NCBI GenBank assembly: GCA_019454045.1
Contig: SKCR01047732.1
Coordinates: 1 to 64,000 of the forward strand
DNA: 64,000 nucleotides
Direction: 5' to 3'
From: Zanthoxylum bungeanum
Lineage: Eukaryota; Streptophyta; Magnoliopsida; Sapindales; Rutaceae
In this document: positions 59,363 to 64,000 of the stretch, piece after piece
Position numbering within the stretch: position 1 is the stretch's first letter
How the letters are laid out: every line of letters starts with the position of its first letter
Notes under the pieces: generated by a model
What the model was told of the DNA's origin: nothing
Seen by the model: only the letters and a program-made list of their open reading frames with translations
Databases searched by the model: none
Program-made: the position numbers and the translations under genes

Positions 59363-60840
59363 TATATGCTGCTGCTGCCAAACTAATTCGATACTCACAC
59401 AGGTAATTTTCAATCCCACGAGTAATATAAGCGCGTGGAGAACACTATCCAATCAAGTGGGAGAAAGAACGCGGATTTCACTCGGAGCCCTCGCTGTCAC
59501 GTAATGCAAAAGACAAAAGCCCAACGGTAACTGTAACTTCTTTACGCTCTCCGTGCGCGATTGAAACATACGCCCGCCTTCGCGTCAGCTTTTTTTCACT
59601 CACGTTACCAGTAACTCCAGCATAAAATGATTCAGTTTCTGAAAAATTAATTGTTTGGGATAATCTTAATTTTGATGTCAATTTTACAAAAAATGATTCA
59701 TTTTCTGAAAAATTAATTGTTCGAGATCTTAATTTTGATATCAATTTTACACAACGATTAATTGTTTGGGATAATCTTAGTCAGTACAAATAATTTCACA
59801 AATTACAAATAAATGATTATTTTCTAAAACATTATTTAATAATACTCCAAAACACGTCATATATTCTATAATAAGAAAAATATCCCAATTCATATAAATC
59901 TTCACTCCTTTCTGGCCTTCTTGTATTATAAAGAAAAAATTGTAATTGACTTTCCAAAACCTGAATTAATCAAGGCTCTAATGAGCCAGTGAAAACGACA
60001 TAGTATTAGTAGTACCATATACTGGCTCTATTCCCTCATTAGTTAATAACAATCACATCCTTAAGTTTCTATGTTATCAGTTTTTCCATTTTGATCAAAT
60101 AGATGATTCACATTTGATTTATTTCGAAATCGATTCGTTTATTAAATGAGTTATTCGAACTCTATTAAAAAATTTAAATTAATCGAGCGGAGTTGAAATG
60201 AATCATTTAATAATCAAATTTGAGCCGATCTCATATGAGTTGAATCGAATACTCCTATACTCAACCCTAAATTGACCAAATTATCATATTATGAAATTTG
60301 ATCATCTTATATTCAACATAACATTAGACGACATATTTCTCCATTGATTTTAACTATGTTCATTCTATCGATGTAAGTTCCAACATGCATTCAATTGGAT
60401 ATATATAACATTTAAAAAAAAAAAAAAAAAAATTAACATTGGAGGTTGATATTTCAACTTTAAATTATCATCGATGATAATTGATTAAAACATGCTGAGA
60501 TTTATCAATCATAATTATATCCCGAATCTCGTATATATTTTGGAATTGAAATAAAAAATCATCATGTATCAACATCGAATCCAAATTCTAAACTTGGACA
60601 TAATTTTAAGATTTAAAGCAAAAATCATCACAAATCCTGACTCAATTTTTTCTACCATCCCTAAATACTAAGTACACAGATGATACAAATGACTAGTCTA
60701 TGTTCTTATTTGTAAAAAATATTAAAATAAGGGAGTCATATGTTATTTTTGGAGTATCCTTTTCTCCGTCCCCATTGTAGTTAAAAATCAATCATATTGT
60801 ATTTTCTCGCACCCTTTTTCTCAGCCATATTTTACCCTTT
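59363..60840. other. Intergenic region upstream of the DUF620 gene
   Basis: 59400-59600 is richer in CG than its surroundings but has no supported gene. 59624-59779 holds a local repeat. A run of about 19 A lies at 60413-60431. 60110-60260 has CGATTCGTTTATTAAATGAG and similar words that recall a decayed end of the CGAAT-rich hAT-like family. Confidence 0.5.
59624..59779. repeat. ~67-bp tandem repeat, two and a half units
   Basis: AAATGATTCAGTTTCTGAAA begins the first unit at 59624 and AAATGATTCATTTTCTGAAA the second at 59691. A third partial unit (GATTAATTGTTTGGGATAAT) starts at 59756. The frame read through it on the minus strand shows the repeat and is not called. Confidence 0.85.
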
Positions 60841-61051
60841 TTTTTTTCTCTCTCCCCAAACACACTGACTCATAGCACAGGATTCTCACTCTTCAAACGA
60901 AGCCGTCTCTCTCAAAACACTCTTCACACTCAGCTCTCTTTGCTCTCGCTCTCTATGAATCACTAAACCAAAAACCCACTTCACATTCATCCCTTTGAAC
61001 TCTCAAAACCCAAAACAAACAAAAAAAAAAGGAAAAAAATAACGAACAAAA
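60841..61051 (+). promoter_or_regulatory. CT-rich 5' leader of the DUF620 gene
   Basis: Pyrimidine-rich text with CTCTCTC and CTCTTTGCTCTCGCTCTCT words (60848-60955) precedes the ATG at 61052, followed by an A-rich stretch immediately before the start. Y-patches of this kind are usual at plant transcription starts. No TATA box was assigned. Confidence 0.5.
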
Positions 61052-62803
61052 ATGGAGAAGAAACAAGGCTTCTTCTCAGCTCTCAAACAAGAAGTGGTCC
61101 GGGGCCTAAGCCCCTCCCGGTCACGTGCCTCCAGCCCGTCCAGGTCCATGTCACCCATGTCATCACTTCTCCGAAGAAGAAAGAACCAGAGTTCAAACCA
61201 ATACGTGGCAAATCAGGAGCCGTTGGTTTCGAGATCCGGTAGTTTAAAGCCGGTGGTGGGGGAGGCGTTGGCGCCGTTAATGGAAGGTCCGGATCCGGAC
61301 GGGTCCGAACTAGGGGAGTCGAAGCGGGTCGGGTCTGGTTTGGGTAACTGGGTTAAGGGGCAGTTGTCGAGGACGCCGTCGGTTAGTGCTGCGGCTTACA
61401 AGAGGTCTGACCTGAGGCTGTTGCTTGGTGTCATGGGCGCACCGTTAGCTCCGGTGCACGTCAGCGACAACGACCCTTTGCCTCACTTGAGCATCAAAGA
61501 CACTCCCATTGTTAGTCCCTCTCTCTTCTAACAGTTTTTTTTTTTTTTTTTTAATTTAATTTGTTTAACTTGCTATACTAATAAGTATTCTTTACGGGTA
61601 AATTTAGTATAAAAGCATTTTGGAGAATTAAAAAAATAATGACGATTGTAATTATTATTTTATTTTTTGAGTACTTAAACTTTATGTTCTGGTTAGTGAG
61701 AAAATGGAGGGAAAATGCACCTAATAAACAATCACTATAGTGTGACTAGTTGGTGGTTATTGCAATTTATTTGTGAGTTTTGTAGCACAACTAGACATAA
61801 GCTTCATGTAATTTTGTTGTTACAGGAAAATTCATCGGCTCGGTACATTTTACAGCAATACACAGCGGCGTCTGGTGGGCAGAAGTTACAGAACTCGATT
61901 ACAAATGCATACGCGATGGGGAAGGTTCGGATGGTTGCTTCGGAGTTTGAAACTGCTACTAGGACGGTTAAGAATCGGAATGCAACTAGATGTGCGGAGT
62001 CAGGTGGGTTTGTGCTTTGGCAGATGAATCCAGACATGTGGTATGTTGAGCTTGCGGTTGGAGGTAGTAAGGTTCGTGCTGGATGCAATGGCAAGCTCGT
62101 TTGGAGGCACACGCCTTGGCTTGGAGCCCACACTGCTAAAGGGCCTGTTAGACCTTTGCGTCGTGCACTTCAGGTGAGGTTTGGGTGCTGATCTTAGCAC
62201 TTGGAATCAGTTAATTGATGTTATATTGTTTATTTGCTGATTATTGATGATGGGTTTCAGGGTCTTGATCCAAGGACAACTGCTAGTATGTTTGCTGATG
62301 CGAGGTGCATAGGAGAGAAAAATATCAATGGGGAGGATTGCTTCATCCTCAAGCTTTGTGCAGATCCTCTGACACTTAAGTCCAGGAGTGAAGGTCCTGC
62401 GGAGATCATTAGGCATGTGTTATTTGGCTACTTCAGCCAAAAGACTGGACTTCTTGTTCATATGGAGGATTCACATTTGACCCGCATCCAGTCAAATGGT
62501 GGTGATGCAGTTTACTGGGAAACAACTATCAATTCGTTCCTCGATGATTATAGACCAGTTGAAGGGATCATGATCGCACACTCTGGCCGTTCTGTCGTGA
62601 CGCTTTTTAGGTTCGGGGAGGTTGCAATGAGCCATACCAAAACAAAGATGGAAGAAGCTTGGACTATTGAAGAGGTTGCATTTAATGTTCCGGGACTCTC
62701 AATGGATTGTTTTATTCCTCCAGCTGATTTAAGGTCAGGATCCATCAGTGAGGCCTGTGAATTACCGCCGCAGGAAGAAAGGGGAAAAGCACAATTGCAT
62801 TAG
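61052..62803 (+). CDS. DUF620 family protein, 3 exons, 449 aa
   Basis: Exons 61052-61510, 61826-62173 and 62261-62803 have GT/AG introns in phase 0 and join to 449 codons plus stop. The start ATG opens MEKKQGFFSALKQEVVRGLS, a basic Ser/Arg/Pro-rich N terminus as in plant DUF620 proteins; family members are near this length. The DUF620 domain runs from about residue 150 to 425: ENSSARYILQQYTAASGGQ, FVLWQMNPDMWYVELAVGG, KLVWRHTPWLGAHTAKGPVR, RPLRRALQGLDPRTTASMF, GEDCFILKLCADP, EIIRHVLFGYFSQKTGLLVH, DDYRPVEGIMIAHSGRS and TIEEVAFNVPGLSMDCFIPP. The function of the family is unknown to me. After residue 444 the frame seems shifted: another frame continues for about 32 codons past the TAG (see findings). 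Confidence 0.93.
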
Positions 62804-63100
62804 CAGCACATCGGGCTAAAGTTGCTGCACTGGAGAAATCTGATGATAGTAGCACTGATAACATGATATGGAAGATGGAAGTCTAACAAAGAGTAGGATC
62901 AAATGAAGGCAATTGTTTATATTGGCAGCTGCTGTTAATCTACTAACCCATTAGAAGTTGCATAGTAGAAGTGAAGTCGGATTTTTGGACTTTTGGTATA
63001 TGCCTCTGTTAATCTGTAAATAGAGTTATAAACATTCACAGGTTCTCCTTGGACCTTTGATGAATCTTTATACTCTCTATTCAGAATCCAACTAAGGAGT
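62804..63100 (+). other. 3' region of the DUF620 gene
   Basis: Downstream of the TAG at 62801. Its first 80 bp can be read in the +1 frame as TIALAAHRAKVAALEKSDD and on to a TAA at 62886, so this part may be former or alternative coding sequence. After that it looks like ordinary 3' UTR. No unequivocal polyadenylation signal was fixed. Confidence 0.5.
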
Positions 63101-63570
63101 TGGAGCTCAGTTTTCCAACTAGGGATAAAAGAGCAAATGGAGGTTTAATTTTTAGTTTACCTTCCATGCCTGAAGGCGGTGAATCTGTCGAATAGCAGAA
63201 CCCGTTAAACCTTTCCTTGTTTTTACTAATTCGATCGCGGAATGAATACCACAGTGACAGTGAAAAGGAAACTGCTACTGCCTAGCATAAGTTTAAGATT
63301 AAAGTTTAGTTTGTTAATTCTAAATATTTTATGGGTTTGTTTCTCTTTGTGTGATCGTTTGATTGATGTAGCTGTTTCTGTGTTTGGGAAAGAAGTGGTA
63401 AATTAGAATTATGAAACTAGTACTGTATTTGTATTACATGTTGACCAAATTGTTGATCTTATAGTAATTTCTGGATGTATTTTTGGCATTTGGAATTGGG
63501 ACAATTGATCAATTGCTGCTGACAAGATGTAGAAGCAAGAACACTGCATTCATAGAAGATATCAACAGCA
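63101..63570. other. Intergenic, no gene recognised
   Basis: No recognisable gene or element; the short frames starting at 63483 run into a transposon copy. Confidence 0.5.
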
Positions 63571-63857
63571 TTAAAGCGAATACGGGTTTGAAAAAATGGA
63601 TTCGTTTAATAAATGGGTCAATTCGATTCAATTCGATTCGTTTATTAAACGAATCGAATACGAATACGAATACGAATTTAAGCTCATTAATTCGTTTATT
63701 CATTTAAGATTTGTTTTATTATTTTTATTTACTTGTTCTTGTTAATTTTCAATTAAGATTCGAGAAATTATAGTTAATTATCATATAAAAAGTAATATTT
63801 TCAATATTTTATTAGGTATTTTTAATAAATATATTAATTACATATTTTATATATGGG
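63571..63857. mobile_element. hAT-like CGAAT-rich element, copy 3, truncated
   Basis: Sequence from TTAAAGCGAATACGGGTTTG on matches, in reverse complement, the right half of copies 1 and 2 (ATTCGTTTATTAAACGAAT blocks, then CTTGTTAATTTTCAATTAAG). The outer TIR with TAGGGGTGGCAA is missing, and the other half stops where another repeat starts at about 63855. Confidence 0.7.
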
Positions 63858-64000
63858 AAATGCTAACAAGTGCCCTTAGGGCACTTGTTAAGAATTCATT
63901 TAAGGAAATTTTTTATGTAAAAAGAAAAAAATCATTAATGATTTGACAATTTTTTATATTTCCCATAAAAATAATATCAAAACTTTCCTTTTATGGGTTC
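63855..64000. repeat. Start of another repeat with a 27-bp palindrome
   Basis: TAACAAGTGCCCT-T-AGGGCACTTGTTA at 63864-63890 is a perfect 13-bp inverted repeat around one base. It begins ten bases after the end of hAT-like copy 3 and the following AT-rich sequence runs out of the window, so this could be one end of an unidentified element. Confidence 0.5.

Noticed and set aside
59478..59744. 88-codon frame on the minus strand
   Set aside because: Half of it is the translated 67-bp tandem repeat; no domain and no splice partners seen.
61804..62745. Minus-strand frames opposite the DUF620 exons
   Set aside because: Shadow frames of well-supported exons on the plus strand.

Overview
The window is AT-rich nuclear DNA from a flowering plant, probably a eudicot. 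It has two spliced protein-coding genes with plant-type GT/AG introns, many nested LTR retrotransposons, and many small DNA transposons whose termini and target-site duplications (TSDs) can still be read. I cannot name the species. No tRNA, rRNA, CRISPR or organelle insert was recognised.

Layout. (1) 1-5622, minus strand: the 5' part of a gene for a protein with leucine-rich repeats followed by WD40 repeats. Nine exons were traced and the gene runs off the left edge. (2) 5.6-16.7 kb: gene-poor DNA with a 5'-truncated LINE tail, three SINE copies, two MULE-type non-autonomous elements with 9-bp TSDs and a 550-bp hAT-like element. (3) 16.7-21.6 kb: a decayed Ty1/copia element on the minus strand with an internal tandem duplication of its RT/RNase H part. 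(4) 21.6-24.0 kb: an LTR with primer-binding site (plus strand) of a copia family called family A here. (5) 24.0-27.2 kb: a decayed Ty3/gypsy gag with LTR (minus strand, Athila-like). (6) 27.2-31.7 kb: non-coding repeat fragments. (7) 31754-41068: a complete but dead family A copia element on the minus strand with both LTRs, polypurine tract and PBS. (8) 41.1-53.4 kb: a dead plus-strand copia element whose protease-to-RNase H part is repeated head to tail three times, interrupted by two family A solo LTRs and two hAT-like elements. (9) 53.4-57.1 kb: gypsy and other repeat pieces, including a pair of ~0.7-kb direct repeats. (10) 58417-59353: a MULE-like element that may carry captured coding sequence. 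(11) 61052-62803, plus strand: a complete three-exon DUF620 gene. (12) 63571-64000: a truncated hAT-like copy and the start of another repeat.

No pathway links the two host genes; they flank a transposon-filled interval. The most unusual signals are a chain of about ten short hairpins with 3-nt loops present in all five family A LTRs, the LTR-less tandem array of a copia pol segment whose units share nonsense codons, and the possible Pack-MULE. All boundaries were read by eye; no alignments or searches were run.
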